Source: Pseudomonadota bacterium (GTDB lineage: Bacteria; Pseudomonadota; Alphaproteobacteria; Acetobacterales; Acetobacteraceae). Taken from it: 64,000 nucleotides of DNA. The translations under genes were made by a program, and so were the position numbers. The stretch spans positions 62,001 through 126,000 of the forward strand of contig JAKAEC010000001.1 in the NCBI GenBank assembly GCA_021818425.1, in the 5' to 3' direction. Shown one piece after another: positions 53,233 through 63,335 of this stretch (its first letter is position 1; every line of letters begins with the position of its first letter). Below the pieces are notes generated by a model. It was given only the letters and a program-made list of their open reading frames with translations. It was not told the DNA's origin and did no database searches.

Positions 53233-55509
53233 ATGGATGACGACCTACGCAAGGCGGCGCTGGATTTTCACCGTTTTCCGAGGCCCGGAAAGCTCGCCAT
53301 TGTTGCCACCAAACGTATGGAAACTTCCCGTGACCTTTCACTGGCCTATTCGCCGGGGGTCGCCGCTGCCTGCGAGGTGATCAAGGACGACCCTGATTCC
53401 TCGTTCGACTTGACCTCACGCGCTAATCTGGTCGCCGTTATCACCAACGGTACGGCGGTATTGGGGCTGGGCAATATCGGCGCTCTCGCCGGCAAGCCGG
53501 TGATGGAAGGCAAGGCCGTCCTGTTTAAGAAATTCGCAGGCATCGATTCGTTCGATATCGAGATAAACGAGCAGGACCCCGATAAATTCATTGAAACCGT
53601 GGAGCGGCTGGAGCCCAGCTTCGGCGGTATAAACCTGGAAGACATCAAAGCCCCGGAGTGCTTCAAGATTGAGCAGACTCTGCGAGAGAAGATGAAAATT
53701 CCCGTGTTTCACGACGACCAGCATGGCACTGCCATCATTGTGGGCGCCGCGGTGCTGAACGGGCTCATCGTGCAGAACAAAAAAATCGAAGATGTGAAGA
53801 TCGTTACTTCCGGGGCGGGGGCGGCCGCGCTGTCGTGTGTTGGCATCCTGAAGGCGTTGGGTGCTAAGCCCGAGAACATCACCATGACTGACAAGGACGG
53901 CGTGGTGTATAAGGGGCGACCTAATCTGGACCCGACCTTGGATGCCGTCGCGCGGGAGACCGACGCGCGGAGCTTGCCGCAGGTACTGCCCGGCGCCGAC
54001 ATCTTCCTCGGCCTCTCCGTGCCGCGTGTGCTGAAGGAGGAATGGCTGCCCTTGTTTGCCCCTAAGCCGTTGATCTTCGCGCTAGCCAACCCCGATCCTG
54101 AGATCCTGCCCGAGATCGTCAAGCGTGTGCGTCCCGACGCGGTCATGGCTACCGGTCGTTCAGACATGCCGAACCAAGTGAACAACGTGCTCTGCTTTCC
54201 CTTCATCTTCCGCGGCGCGCTGGATGTGCGGGCAACCGCGATCACCGAGGGGATGAAGCTGGCCGCAACCCGTGCCATCGCGCATCTCGCGCAGGTCGAG
54301 GCATCCGATACCGTTGCCAATGCCTACGGCGGTCAAGCGCCGGTATTCGGGCCGGACTATATCATTCCAAAGCCGTTCGATCCGCGTTTGATCCTGCATG
54401 TGGCCCCGGCCGTGGCCAAGGCGGCAATGGATGAGAACGTGGCTCGTAAGCCGGTCGCCGATTTCGAGACCTACATGCACGAGTTGGAGCGTTTCGTTTA
54501 TCGCTCCGGCCAGCTGTTGCGTCCTGTTGTCGAGGTGGCGCGCAAAGCCAAGCCGCGTATCGTTTACGCCGAGGGCGAGGACGAGCGCACCCTGCGCGCG
54601 GTTCAAAGCGTATTGGATGACGCCATGGCCAACCCCATCCTACTCGGCAGAACCGAGGCGATCACGGCGAAAATCCACTCTCTCGGCCTGCGGATGAAGC
54701 CGGGGAGCGATGTACAGATTATCGATCTTGACCGTGACTTGGCATTATATGAGCGCCTGCTGGCAGGCTATTCTAAGCGCGTCGGTCGGCGCGGCACTCC
54801 GCCGGACGCGGCGGCGCGGCATGTGCGCAAGCGCCCCACCGTAACGGCAGCAATGTTACTGCAGCAGGGGGTGGCGGATGCCGCGATTTGCGGCGGCACT
54901 GGCGATTGGTGGCGCCAATTCCAATATGCTTTGCCGATCGTGCCGCGAGCCTCGGCCTCGGGTCGGGTGTTCGCGCTGACGGCGCTTATTCTGCAGGCCG
55001 GGCCACTGTTCTTCTGTGACACGCATGTGAACGTCGACCCCGCTTGTGAAGAAATTGCCGAGATGACGCTGATGGCAGCAGAAACGGTGAAGCGGTTTGG
55101 GTTAAACCCGAAAGTCGCGCTGCTGTCGCATTCGAATTTTGGCGCGTCCAATTCGCCATCGGCCAGGAAGATGCGCCGGGCGCTGGGCCTGATTCGCGAA
55201 AGAGACCCGAACCTTGAGGTGGATGGCGAAATGCACGCAGATGCCGCCCTTGCCGAGCGGATTCGTCTGCAGGCGTTGCCGGATTCAACTTTGAGCGGCA
55301 CCGCAAATCTGTTGATCTTCCCGAACATCGACTCAGCCAATATTGCCTATAACTTGGTGAAAGCTACGGGTGAGGCGGTAACGGTGGGGCCGATGCTAAT
55401 GGGGCTGGAGAAGCCGCTGCACATCGCCGTGTCGAGTACTACAGCGCGAGGCATAATGAACCTTTCGGCGGTGGCAGCGATGGAAGCGACGTTGGCCGTT
55501 TCCAAGTAA
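53233..55509 (+). CDS. maeB: NADP-dependent malic enzyme (MaeB type, fused to phosphotransacetylase-like domain)
   Basis: [34 protein letters not shown]-terminal PTA-like domain ([34 protein letters not shown]). Confidence 0.95.
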   Translation: MDDDLRKAALDFHRFPRPGKLAIVATKRMETSRDLSLAYSPGVAAACEVIKDDPDSSFDLTSRANLVAVITNGTAVLGLGNIGALAGKPVMEGKAVLFKKFAGIDSFDIEINEQDPDKFIETVERLEPSFGGINLEDIKAPECFKIEQTLREKMKIPVFHDDQHGTAIIVGAAVLNGLIVQNKKIEDVKIVTSGAGAAALSCVGILKALGAKPENITMTDKDGVVYKGRPNLDPTLDAVARETDARSLPQVLPGADIFLGLSVPRVLKEEWLPLFAPKPLIFALANPDPEILPEIVKRVRPDAVMATGRSDMPNQVNNVLCFPFIFRGALDVRATAITEGMKLAATRAIAHLAQVEASDTVANAYGGQAPVFGPDYIIPKPFDPRLILHVAPAVAKAAMDENVARKPVADFETYMHELERFVYRSGQLLRPVVEVARKAKPRIVYAEGEDERTLRAVQSVLDDAMANPILLGRTEAITAKIHSLGLRMKPGSDVQIIDLDRDLALYERLLAGYSKRVGRRGTPPDAAARHVRKRPTVTAAMLLQQGVADAAICGGTGDWWRQFQYALPIVPRASASGRVFALTALILQAGPLFFCDTHVNVDPACEEIAEMTLMAAETVKRFGLNPKVALLSHSNFGASNSPSARKMRRALGLIRERDPNLEVDGEMHADAALAERIRLQALPDSTLSGTANLLIFPNIDSANIAYNLVKATGEAVTVGPMLMGLEKPLHIAVSSTTARGIMNLSAVAAMEATLAVSK

Positions 55510-55827
55510 CTCAACGGAAAGAGCGCGTACTTCGCTAAGCCTTCTTGCTGATTTTCTGGTATGCAATGCCAACCTGTATCTTGCTACTGAACTGGGTGAT
55601 GAAATGTTTCGTACCCAGCAGCGCCGGGGCGAGCTTTCTTCACCTCCTGTGAGATCGGTCCGGGGCGAGACAGGTTTATTTCCCAAGCGGCGAGCTTGCC
55701 GTGCTTGGTGCTGCCTTTGTCTGCGCTTCCGTCGCATAACACGCTATTTCCCTGTGTTAGCCTCGGGCCTTTGTAATCATGGCTTTATCATACCCATCAT
55801 CTTGGAAAGGTTAGAGGTGGGTAATGC

Positions 55828-56046
55828 TTAGGCAGTGACATTGACGGTCGAACCGGTTCCGGGTTGCGGCGGGCGGGTCGGTGGGGTTGTGGAGATCGAA
55901 ATGATCGCGCCTTTTGCATTCCGCACGGTGGTCACGGTTTCACCATCCGCCAGTGTGGTGACGTTGGTGGTGTTGCCGGATACGCTGTTCACCGCGGCCG
56001 AATTCGCGGTGCTGGCCGGCGCCAAGCTGATCCCGGTGGTGTTCAT
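55828..56046 (-). CDS. Small Thr/Ser/Asn-rich protein of unknown function
   Basis: 72-aa ORF with GGAGAG SD 5-6 nt before ATG; low-complexity, no stop-rich competing frame. Confidence 0.5.
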   Translation of the reverse strand: MNTTGISLAPASTANSAAVNSVSGNTTNVTTLADGETVTTVRNAKGAIISISTTPPTRPPQPGTGSTVNVTA

Positions 56047-56198
56047 CGTAAACTCTCCATAAAGTACTGCTTGAGAAATAATTAACCATGGAGTGGTTAA
56101 CAAAAATTTTCCACCGATGTGCCTTCAGGTGAATGCCGAACGCCTCTTGACCAAATTATAGTTAGGAGCCCGGCCAATCATTCAGATGGCATCCGGTT

Positions 56199-57335
56199 CT
56201 ATGTAAGACGGAGAATGGCCTTCGCTGCGGCTTCGGATGGCGAGCCTTCCGGTGCCTTTAGACTGGCCAGGGCCTCGGTGAATCCGATACGCTGGGCCGC
56301 ACGTTGCGCGGGGGTTTGCAGTAGGCCAAGCACGGTTTGGGCGAGGCGATCTGCCCGGCATTCTTCTTGCAGCAGTTCAGGAACCAGTGCCCGGCCTGCA
56401 AGGAGATTGATCATCGCGACATGAGGCACCTTAATTAGCCGTCGGCCGATTGCGGCAGAGATCGGGTTCACCCGGTAGGTAACGGCCATCGGCACGCCCG
56501 CCATGGCAAGTTCCAACGTGGACGTGCCAGACTTGGTGAGCGCCGCTTTCGCCGCTGCGAAGGCGTCGTAGCGTGCAGATATGTCGCGCACGATGATGGG
56601 TTTCACCGGCCAATCCGCAGTATGGGCAACGACCAGTTCAGCAATGCCGGAAGCCGCGGCCACTATCGGCGCCAATGCGGGAACTTGTGGCTGCAATAGG
56701 GCCAGTGTCTGCTTGAATATCGGCAATAGGCGCTTAGTTTCAGTCACGCGTGAACCCGGCATCAGTACCAGAGGCACGGCATCGGACGTGAGGCTATGGG
56801 CAGCACGAAAGCGAGCCGCGTCTCCTTTGTCGGCGCCGGATTCCAGCACAGGGTGGCCGGTAAAGACTGGGTGCAACCCGTGCGGGGCAAAGAACTCCGG
56901 CTCAAAGGGCAACAGGCAGAGCAACTCGTCCCACAGACCAGGGAAATGCTTCACCCGCTCTTGTCGCCATGCCCAGACCTGGGGGGCGACGTAATGCACG
57001 CGCTTTGGGCCGCTGCTTCCGATGGCCTTCAGCACCCGCAGGGTAAAACCAGGACTGTCAATGGTGAGCACTATGTCCGGTTTTCGGGTGTGGATAGCCT
57101 CGATTGTCTGCGCTAGGCGTTTTTTTAGGTGCAGAACCTTGGGCAAAATTTCTGCCAGTCCCATCAAGGCTAATTCTTGCATGGGAAAGAGGGAGGTAAG
57201 TCCAGCTTCCGCCATCCGCGCCCCGCCAATGCCAAAAAATGCCACATCAGGGTTTTGTGCGCGCAGCGCGTGCATCAGCCGGAAACCAAGCGCGTCGCCG
57301 CTGGCTTCGCCCGCGATGATGAAAATACGGGTCAT
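56199..57335 (-). CDS. lpxB: Lipid-A-disaccharide synthase
   Basis: IFIIAGEASGDALGFRLM, GIGGARM, YVAPQVWAWRQERVKHF, LMPGSRVTETKRLLPIF, KSGTSTLELAMAGVPMAVTYRVN. Confidence 0.96.
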   Translation of the reverse strand: MTRIFIIAGEASGDALGFRLMHALRAQNPDVAFFGIGGARMAEAGLTSLFPMQELALMGLAEILPKVLHLKKRLAQTIEAIHTRKPDIVLTIDSPGFTLRVLKAIGSSGPKRVHYVAPQVWAWRQERVKHFPGLWDELLCLLPFEPEFFAPHGLHPVFTGHPVLESGADKGDAARFRAAHSLTSDAVPLVLMPGSRVTETKRLLPIFKQTLALLQPQVPALAPIVAAASGIAELVVAHTADWPVKPIIVRDISARYDAFAAAKAALTKSGTSTLELAMAGVPMAVTYRVNPISAAIGRRLIKVPHVAMINLLAGRALVPELLQEECRADRLAQTVLGLLQTPAQRAAQRIGFTEALASLKAPEGSPSEAAAKAILRLT

Positions 57336-57424
57336 GCCGAAGGCCGGCGCGTTGCCGGGAGCGGGACGAGGCTTGTCATCCATGGGACAATGTGCGCCCC
57401 AGCCTCCGGCTGCCAAGCCCCCAC

Positions 57425-59059
57425 CTAATGTACGGCGATTAGCGGCTGTACTGCGGCAATGAAATTTTTTAGCGCGGTTCGTTTTTCGGTTAGGCTCAGG
57501 CCAGATTTTTGCGCCAGCACCGGGCAGTAGGCAGCGACCAACGTGTTAGTGAGTTCGACGTTGGTAATGGCGCTGTTGTTCGCCCTGAGGGCCTTAATCA
57601 GCTCCCGTGTGCGGTTGGGCAGCGTGGCAGCGGTCGCGCCGTCGTAGGTGTTTAGTAAGCCGTTACCGGGGTCCGCTACAGTATCTACGCCCCCGGAGGA
57701 GGAGATGCGCGGGCAGCCCAGCGCATCGGCAGCCCGCCCGGCAGCGGGCGGCAGATCACCCAAGCCGCGCAGCCTCATCACCTCAGCCGGGGTGGCATCT
57801 GCGCTACCCTTGTTACCCCAGGCGGTGCGGACATAATTGGCGATGTCGGCGATCTGTTGGTCGGTGAATTGCGCGCCAAAGGCTGGCATTTTGGGGCCAT
57901 TAGCTGCCCATTTACCTAAACCGCCGAGTACCGCGCCGATGACGTTATAGGGTTTCTCGGCGGTGACGGAATCATTCCCCGCCAGGTTTGGCACGAAGTT
58001 CGGTGGCAGGCCGTCACCAGTGGTGTCATGGCAACTGGCGCAGTTGGCCATATAGAGAGTCCGCCCGCGCAAGATCGAGGCGGCAGCGTTTTTGATTGCG
58101 GGGGATGGTGGTGTAACCTGCGGCTTGGTGGCCGTTTGCAGGTAGTCAGCAATATCCTCATCATCCGAAATAGGCAGTAGGCTGGTCGAATGGTCGGTCA
58201 TGTCGCGCATGGCACCATATGGCGCGCCTTTCACCATATTGCCGTTATCATGCAGATAAGCAACCAAGTCCGCCTTGCTCCATCCACCTACCCCGTAGGT
58301 CTTGTCGGAGGAGATGTTGGGTGCAAAGAGGTCGTCGATGGGCGCGCCGGCGAACGCCTTACTGGGGATCATGGCCTCCATAAAGTTACGGGGCGTATGG
58401 CATTCGTCGCAATGACCGAGCGCCTCTGTCAGATAGGCGCCGTTCTTCATCTGCTCATCCCAGGCGGGGTTCATATGCATCGGTCCAGCGCGGAAAAACA
58501 GCAGCCGCCAGCCAAGCAGGGTCGGACGCTCATTGAACGGGAATCTCAGGGTGCTGGGCAGGCGCGGCGAATGCACCGGCGCCAGCGAGTCGAGGTAAGC
58601 CTTGATGGCCATCACATCTGGCCGAGAGAGCTTTGTGTAAGAGGTGTATGGCATCGCTGGATAGAGAAATTTTGGAAACACCAAAAAGGAGCGACCCGGT
58701 GCAATACCATAGTGAAGGGCGTCGTAGAATTGTTGATCCGTCCAGTTGCCGATGCCGGTGGCTTTGTCCGGTGTGATATTCGGGGTGGTTAGCCCGCCAA
58801 AGGGGGTGTGCATTACCAGTCCGCCCGAAAATGGAGCGTGGCCAGGGCCGGTATGGCAAGGCATGCAATCGGCCGCAGTGACGAGGTATTTGCCCCGCGC
58901 AATTAACGCCGCCTGATTCGTCGGGGCCGAGAGTGAGGCTGCCGGGTAGTCCTGCGTGTCCGATGCGACCGCCATGCGGCCAGCGGCAATCCCTGTTAAG
59001 CTGAGCACCAGCACGGCGGCGGTGAGCAGGGCAGGCAGCTTCCTCGGTTTGACGGACAT
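57425..59059 (-). CDS. Triheme cytochrome c (alcohol/gluconate dehydrogenase cytochrome-subunit-like)
   Basis: Signal peptide; three CxxCH motifs (CMPCH, CDECH, CASCH); overall pattern of membrane-bound dehydrogenase cytochrome subunits; extra C-terminal region. Confidence 0.88.
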   Translation of the reverse strand: MSVKPRKLPALLTAAVLVLSLTGIAAGRMAVASDTQDYPAASLSAPTNQAALIARGKYLVTAADCMPCHTGPGHAPFSGGLVMHTPFGGLTTPNITPDKATGIGNWTDQQFYDALHYGIAPGRSFLVFPKFLYPAMPYTSYTKLSRPDVMAIKAYLDSLAPVHSPRLPSTLRFPFNERPTLLGWRLLFFRAGPMHMNPAWDEQMKNGAYLTEALGHCDECHTPRNFMEAMIPSKAFAGAPIDDLFAPNISSDKTYGVGGWSKADLVAYLHDNGNMVKGAPYGAMRDMTDHSTSLLPISDDEDIADYLQTATKPQVTPPSPAIKNAAASILRGRTLYMANCASCHDTTGDGLPPNFVPNLAGNDSVTAEKPYNVIGAVLGGLGKWAANGPKMPAFGAQFTDQQIADIANYVRTAWGNKGSADATPAEVMRLRGLGDLPPAAGRAADALGCPRISSSGGVDTVADPGNGLLNTYDGATAATLPNRTRELIKALRANNSAITNVELTNTLVAAYCPVLAQKSGLSLTEKRTALKNFIAAVQPLIAVH

Positions 59060-59104
59060 GGCGGGTCCTTGATGGTTTGAGTTTCGGGTTGTTTTGCTAA
59101 GCAT

Positions 59105-59509
59105 TCACCCCGGATCTAGCCGATTGTAAAGCATATCAGGGCTGGTGAGGGGGGAGGCGATTTCCGTGAGCTGGCCATTCCGCACAGCGGTGTAGAAGCA
59201 GCTCCGCCGTCCGGTGTGGCAGGCAACACCTTCCTGGTTCACTAGCAGCAGCAGCGCGTCTCCGTCGCAATCGATGCGAAGGTCTACGAGCGTTTGCAGT
59301 TGGCCGGAGGTTTCACCTTTACGCCAGAGTTTATTGCGTGAGCGGGAGAAATAGCAGACTCGGCCGGTGCGCAGGGTTTCTTCAATCGAATCGGCGTTCA
59401 TCCAGGCCAGCATTAGCACCTCGCCGGTGTCATGCTGCTGGGCAATGGCAGCGACAAGGCCGTCCGCATTGAAAGCAATGGCACGGATGATATCTTGAGG
59501 CCCGTTCAT
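59105..59509 (-). CDS. hisI: Phosphoribosyl-AMP cyclohydrolase
   Basis: VLMLAWMNADSIEETLRTGRVCYFSRSRNKLWRKGETSG, IDCDGDALLLLVNQEGVACHTGRRSCFY. Confidence 0.96.
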   Translation of the reverse strand: MNGPQDIIRAIAFNADGLVAAIAQQHDTGEVLMLAWMNADSIEETLRTGRVCYFSRSRNKLWRKGETSGQLQTLVDLRIDCDGDALLLLVNQEGVACHTGRRSCFYTAVRNGQLTEIASPLTSPDMLYNRLDPG

Positions 59510-59540
59510 GCGTGCAGATGCGACGCTGGAGGCTGCAAAG

Positions 59541-60293
59541 TCAACCCGCCAGCATGCCGTTGGTGAGACAGATTTCATCGAACCGGCAGATCACGCTGCC
59601 GTCAGGTTCGTGCGACAACGCATCCTTGTATTCAAGTCGGGTAATGAGATCGCCGATGATGGCAAGGCGCGCTTGCTTTTTGTTGCCAGCGCGCACAACG
59701 ACCCAGGGGTTAGCGGCGCTGTCGGTACCCAACAGCATGGCGTTGCGGGCTTTGGTATAATCATCGAAATGCTTCAGCGCTTGGTCGTCGATGGGGCTTG
59801 TCTTCCATTGTTTCAGTGGGTCACGCCGGCGGGCGGCGAGGCGTTTTTTCTGCTCCTCGCGGTCGATATCCAGATAGTATTTGACGATGTTGATGTCGGA
59901 ATCGGCCAGCATAGCCTCAAACACTGGCACTGTGTGCATAAATTCATGATATTCGGCATGGGAGCAGAAGCCCATCACCTTTTCCACCCCGGCGCGGTTA
60001 TACCAAGAGCGGTTGAAGATGACGATTTCTCCGGCCGCGGGCAGATGTGAGACATAACGCTGGAAATACCATTGTGTGGTCTCGACATCCGAGGGTTTGG
60101 GCAGCGCCACCACGCGGATATCGCGTGGTGAGAGGTGTTCGGTGATGCGCTTAATCGTGCCGTCCTTGCCGGCGCCGTCGCGTCCTTCCAGGATGATGAG
60201 TAGTTTGCGCCCTTCGGCGATAACGTGGCGTTGCAGCTTCACGAGCTCGATTTGCAGATGGCGGAGTTGTTTTTCATAATTATTTTTGGCCAT
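59541..60293 (-). CDS. ppk2: Polyphosphate kinase 2
   Basis: ILEGRDGAGKDGTIKRI Walker A, QRYVSHLPAAGEIVIFNRSWYNRAGVEKVMGFC. Confidence 0.95.
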   Translation of the reverse strand: MAKNNYEKQLRHLQIELVKLQRHVIAEGRKLLIILEGRDGAGKDGTIKRITEHLSPRDIRVVALPKPSDVETTQWYFQRYVSHLPAAGEIVIFNRSWYNRAGVEKVMGFCSHAEYHEFMHTVPVFEAMLADSDINIVKYYLDIDREEQKKRLAARRRDPLKQWKTSPIDDQALKHFDDYTKARNAMLLGTDSAANPWVVVRAGNKKQARLAIIGDLITRLEYKDALSHEPDGSVICRFDEICLTNGMLAG

Positions 60294-60318
60294 GGGTCGA
60301 GCATAGGCCGCGTTATTC

Positions 60319-60351
60319 AAAAAGGGGAAGCCATTTCCGGCTATCCCCTTT
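60319..60351 (-). terminator. Terminator-like hairpin downstream of the oprB-like gene
   Basis: Reverse strand AAAGGGGATAGCC-GGAAAT-GGCTTCCCCTTTTT: long stem with a single bulge and T5 tail, directly after the porin stop. Confidence 0.65.
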
Positions 60352-60353
60352 GA

Positions 60354-61631
60354 TCAAAATGTAACGATTCCACGCACGCCCATGACCAGTTCGTTGGCCA
60401 GCTTCTTGCCGGGCTCGTACGGGTTATCGATACCGCCGGCGGGATTGGCGATGTATTGGATGTCGGGCTGTAACACGAGCCAAGAGGTGGCCTGGGCCTG
60501 ATAGGTAGCCTCGATCAGTGTCTCTGTGCCCTGACGGGGCAGCCCGGCGGCAGTATCGGCGGCGGCCACGCGGGAGGAAACGTGTGCTACGCCAAAATCC
60601 AGTCCTGCCGAGTCATTATTGCGATCCGGCAGTGGCGCGGTGAGGGTGACGCCACCATTGAAGCTGAAGTCCACTAGGTTTTCATCGGCTGGCGCGCCCA
60701 TTAGCCGGCCAAACAGATTGAGCGTGCGGTTGTCATTTGCAGCGGATTGCCAGATGGTTTGATCCACCACACCATAGATGCTGTAGTTACCGCGGTGGTT
60801 GTAGCCGTAGAGTTGGTCTGGGAAATTCGCGGAATCGTACCAGAAACCAAGCTTATAGGTGCCGGGTAGGTTAAACAGCTTGGTTGTGTACTTAAGTTCG
60901 GCGATCCAGAGCGCGCCATTGCTTAAGGAGAATCGTCCGCCGCGTGGGTCCAGAGCCTGCTGGTCCGCGCTGAATGCGCCGCCGCCGGGGTCGTCGTCGA
61001 ACACGCCAGCCATGATAGCAACGTGACCGTTCGGCTTGAACCGGCCGCGTACACCGAGCGAGCTGAGAGGATAGGCTGGGCCACCGCCGTAAAGATCGGC
61101 GGAGGGCAGCATCGGCCAGCCCGCCATAGTGTTAACGAATAGACCGGAATAGGTGCTAGTAATGAATTCGTTGTCGATGCTCTGCTGGCCGATCTTGATA
61201 TCGAACCTGCCGTTTGGCGTCGCCTGATCGTACCACAGTTCCCATAGGCGGGTGGCGTTGTCGCCTTCGTCGCCGTTGGCTGTTTGTAGCGAGTACAGAT
61301 AATAGGGGCTTAGCGGTCGGCCATGCAGTTGCAAGGCCGAAACATGGAAGGTGCCGCCCGGAATGCCGAAAGCCTTGCCGGTGTTCACATCCATGCTCAT
61401 CGTGGTGACGCCCTGCATGGTGGCACCCCTTTTGGCTCCTCCAGAGATATCTGCCAGTAGGTTTTCGGAATCGTTGATGTTGACCCTAACGCCACGCGTG
61501 GCGAGGGCAGGTTTCAGTCCATCCCAATTGCCCAGAAGGCCGGTGTCGGCAGTCTGAGCCAAGGCTGGTGTGGCCCACGCACCGACTGCGGCACAAAGCC
61601 ATACCCCGTGCCATGGCTTAAAAACATCCAT
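60354..61631 (-). CDS. OprB-family carbohydrate-selective porin
   Basis: Signal peptide, GLLGNWDGLKPALATRGVRVNI, IGQQSIDNEF, alternating beta-barrel pattern ending in aromatic F (GVRGIVTF). Confidence 0.93.
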   Translation of the reverse strand: MDVFKPWHGVWLCAAVGAWATPALAQTADTGLLGNWDGLKPALATRGVRVNINDSENLLADISGGAKRGATMQGVTTMSMDVNTGKAFGIPGGTFHVSALQLHGRPLSPYYLYSLQTANGDEGDNATRLWELWYDQATPNGRFDIKIGQQSIDNEFITSTYSGLFVNTMAGWPMLPSADLYGGGPAYPLSSLGVRGRFKPNGHVAIMAGVFDDDPGGGAFSADQQALDPRGGRFSLSNGALWIAELKYTTKLFNLPGTYKLGFWYDSANFPDQLYGYNHRGNYSIYGVVDQTIWQSAANDNRTLNLFGRLMGAPADENLVDFSFNGGVTLTAPLPDRNNDSAGLDFGVAHVSSRVAAADTAAGLPRQGTETLIEATYQAQATSWLVLQPDIQYIANPAGGIDNPYEPGKKLANELVMGVRGIVTF

Positions 61632-62241
61632 TTTATTGTCCTTTGCCGTTGGTCGTGGAATCTACCTGGGGGAAGCCGCTAAGGCTGCCGGCGGGCCCAT
61701 GCATAATCAGGAGCCTTAAAGAACAACATATCATAGAATACATGAGGGTCTGGCAAGCTGTCATAGAGCGCGACGGCGTGTTCGTTTGTGCCGACCACCA
61801 GATTGAGTCACAAGCTCGCGAGCCCAACCCGCGCGGGCTGAAGCGATCGAGTGGACGTCCTCGCACAAGGCTTCGTCCGGTTGTCAAGCCAGCTGTAACG
61901 TAGCCGCGACTGGCCGCAAGGGCGTCCTCCTCAGGCTGGTTTGTTTTCAGATGATATGTGCCCACAATCTACTCTCGTGCTCGGGAATGACGCTCGGCTT
62001 CGCCAGCGCCAGCTAACCAGCTAATAGGCGAGAGCCCGCTTGTCGGTCCAGTCCAGTGGTAGGGCGTAAGTTTTGCCGTTCGAGATCACGGACACCAGGA
62101 TTAATTAGACCGGTTTGGCGCACTTTATGGGTACGCATGGCCGGGGCGTGATCCTACTTTTTGCCCGCTATACGGCTTGCCAAGGGCCGTAGCCAATCGC
62201 ACCATTCTGGATGTAAGGCGGCGTGTCGATGGAGTCAGGAC

Positions 62242-63198
62242 GTGACGAAGATTGTATCTTTCACACGGATTTTGAATGAGGACGATATCGTCGAGGCATT
62301 CGTGCGTCATCATGCAGGGCATTTGGATGAAATGCTGTTCCTGGACAATGGCAGTACGGACCGGACGTTGGAAATCTTGCAGGCATTGCAGGATGAGGGA
62401 TTTCAACTCAAGGTATTCCGAACCCGTGCTGTGAGCTCCGATGAGATCACCGTGAACAGCTGGGGGTATCAGGCGGCTTCGCAGGTGCTGGCGGCGGACT
62501 GGGTGGTGTTCCTGGATGCCGATGAATTCATCGCAACTCCGCATTCGACGCCCTTGCAGATGTTGCTGCCCGAGGACAGGTTGGCAGTGAGCATGCCATT
62601 AATGAATTACGGGCAGGTGGGGGGCGAGAACACGGACGAGCCCGTGGTACCGTGGCGGCTGCGCTGGCGTTATGCCGGTGAGATAAATGTTGCCAAGGTG
62701 GCGGCCAGGGGCAGGCAGCCTAATCTCCTGGCTGGTGCAGGGAATCACGGCGTATTCATCGGTGGCCAGCCGGTTGCAGCAGCGCGATTGGAGGGGGTGA
62801 GTCTCGCGCATTATCCGCGCCGCAGCGGCTGGCAGGTGATGCAAAAATGGGCGGCGGGCCGACTGAATGCATTAGCCTCCGGCACGTCGGGGAATTATTG
62901 TTCCGAGTATTATGCCGGTCTGTTTGAGAGATTGCGAGACCGACCGTGGGAGTTGCTGCTGAGTGAGGATTTTCTAGCCAAGGATTTCGATAAATCCGTC
63001 GCGGTTGAGGAGCCTCTCGCGTATCTTGGGGGCGAACTGGCTTATTTTCAGCCGTCCGATCCCAGAATGAAGGCGGTTTCTGGTTTTCTGCACTTTACCG
63101 AACAACTTGCCCGGCGACATGGGCGGCTGATGGAAGAATCGGCCGAGGCGCGCGCCTTGGTGGAAGCCTGGAACGCGCGGCGTGACTATCTTTTTTGA
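62242..63198 (+). CDS. Glycosyltransferase family 2 protein
   Basis: SFTRILNEDDIVEAFVRHHAGHLDEMLFLDNGSTDRTLEIL, WVVFLDADEFI (DxD), SLAHYPRRSGWQVMQKW; GTG start in frame. Confidence 0.85.
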   Translation: MTKIVSFTRILNEDDIVEAFVRHHAGHLDEMLFLDNGSTDRTLEILQALQDEGFQLKVFRTRAVSSDEITVNSWGYQAASQVLAADWVVFLDADEFIATPHSTPLQMLLPEDRLAVSMPLMNYGQVGGENTDEPVVPWRLRWRYAGEINVAKVAARGRQPNLLAGAGNHGVFIGGQPVAAARLEGVSLAHYPRRSGWQVMQKWAAGRLNALASGTSGNYCSEYYAGLFERLRDRPWELLLSEDFLAKDFDKSVAVEEPLAYLGGELAYFQPSDPRMKAVSGFLHFTEQLARRHGRLMEESAEARALVEAWNARRDYLF

Positions 63199-63335
63199 TG
63201 GCTGTGGCGCCAAAAACCACCTCCCGAGAAGGCCGTTGCGTGAGGTTGGGCACGGCTATGAGCGCATACGCATTGCATTCCGTCACAATTTAGGCTTAAG
63301 CCGAAGCCGGATGAACTGAAACAGGAGACATTCCA

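Noticed and set aside
55604-55831. 75-aa plus-strand ORF after maeB
   Set aside because: Arg/Cys-rich composition, no SD, overlaps a region that looks like decayed coding sequence on the other strand.
61643-61903. 86-aa plus-strand ORF and overlapping 110-aa minus-strand ORF upstream of oprB
   Set aside because: Neither reads as a convincing protein and no transposase motif or terminal inverted repeats could be identified; treated only as a possible degenerate tract.
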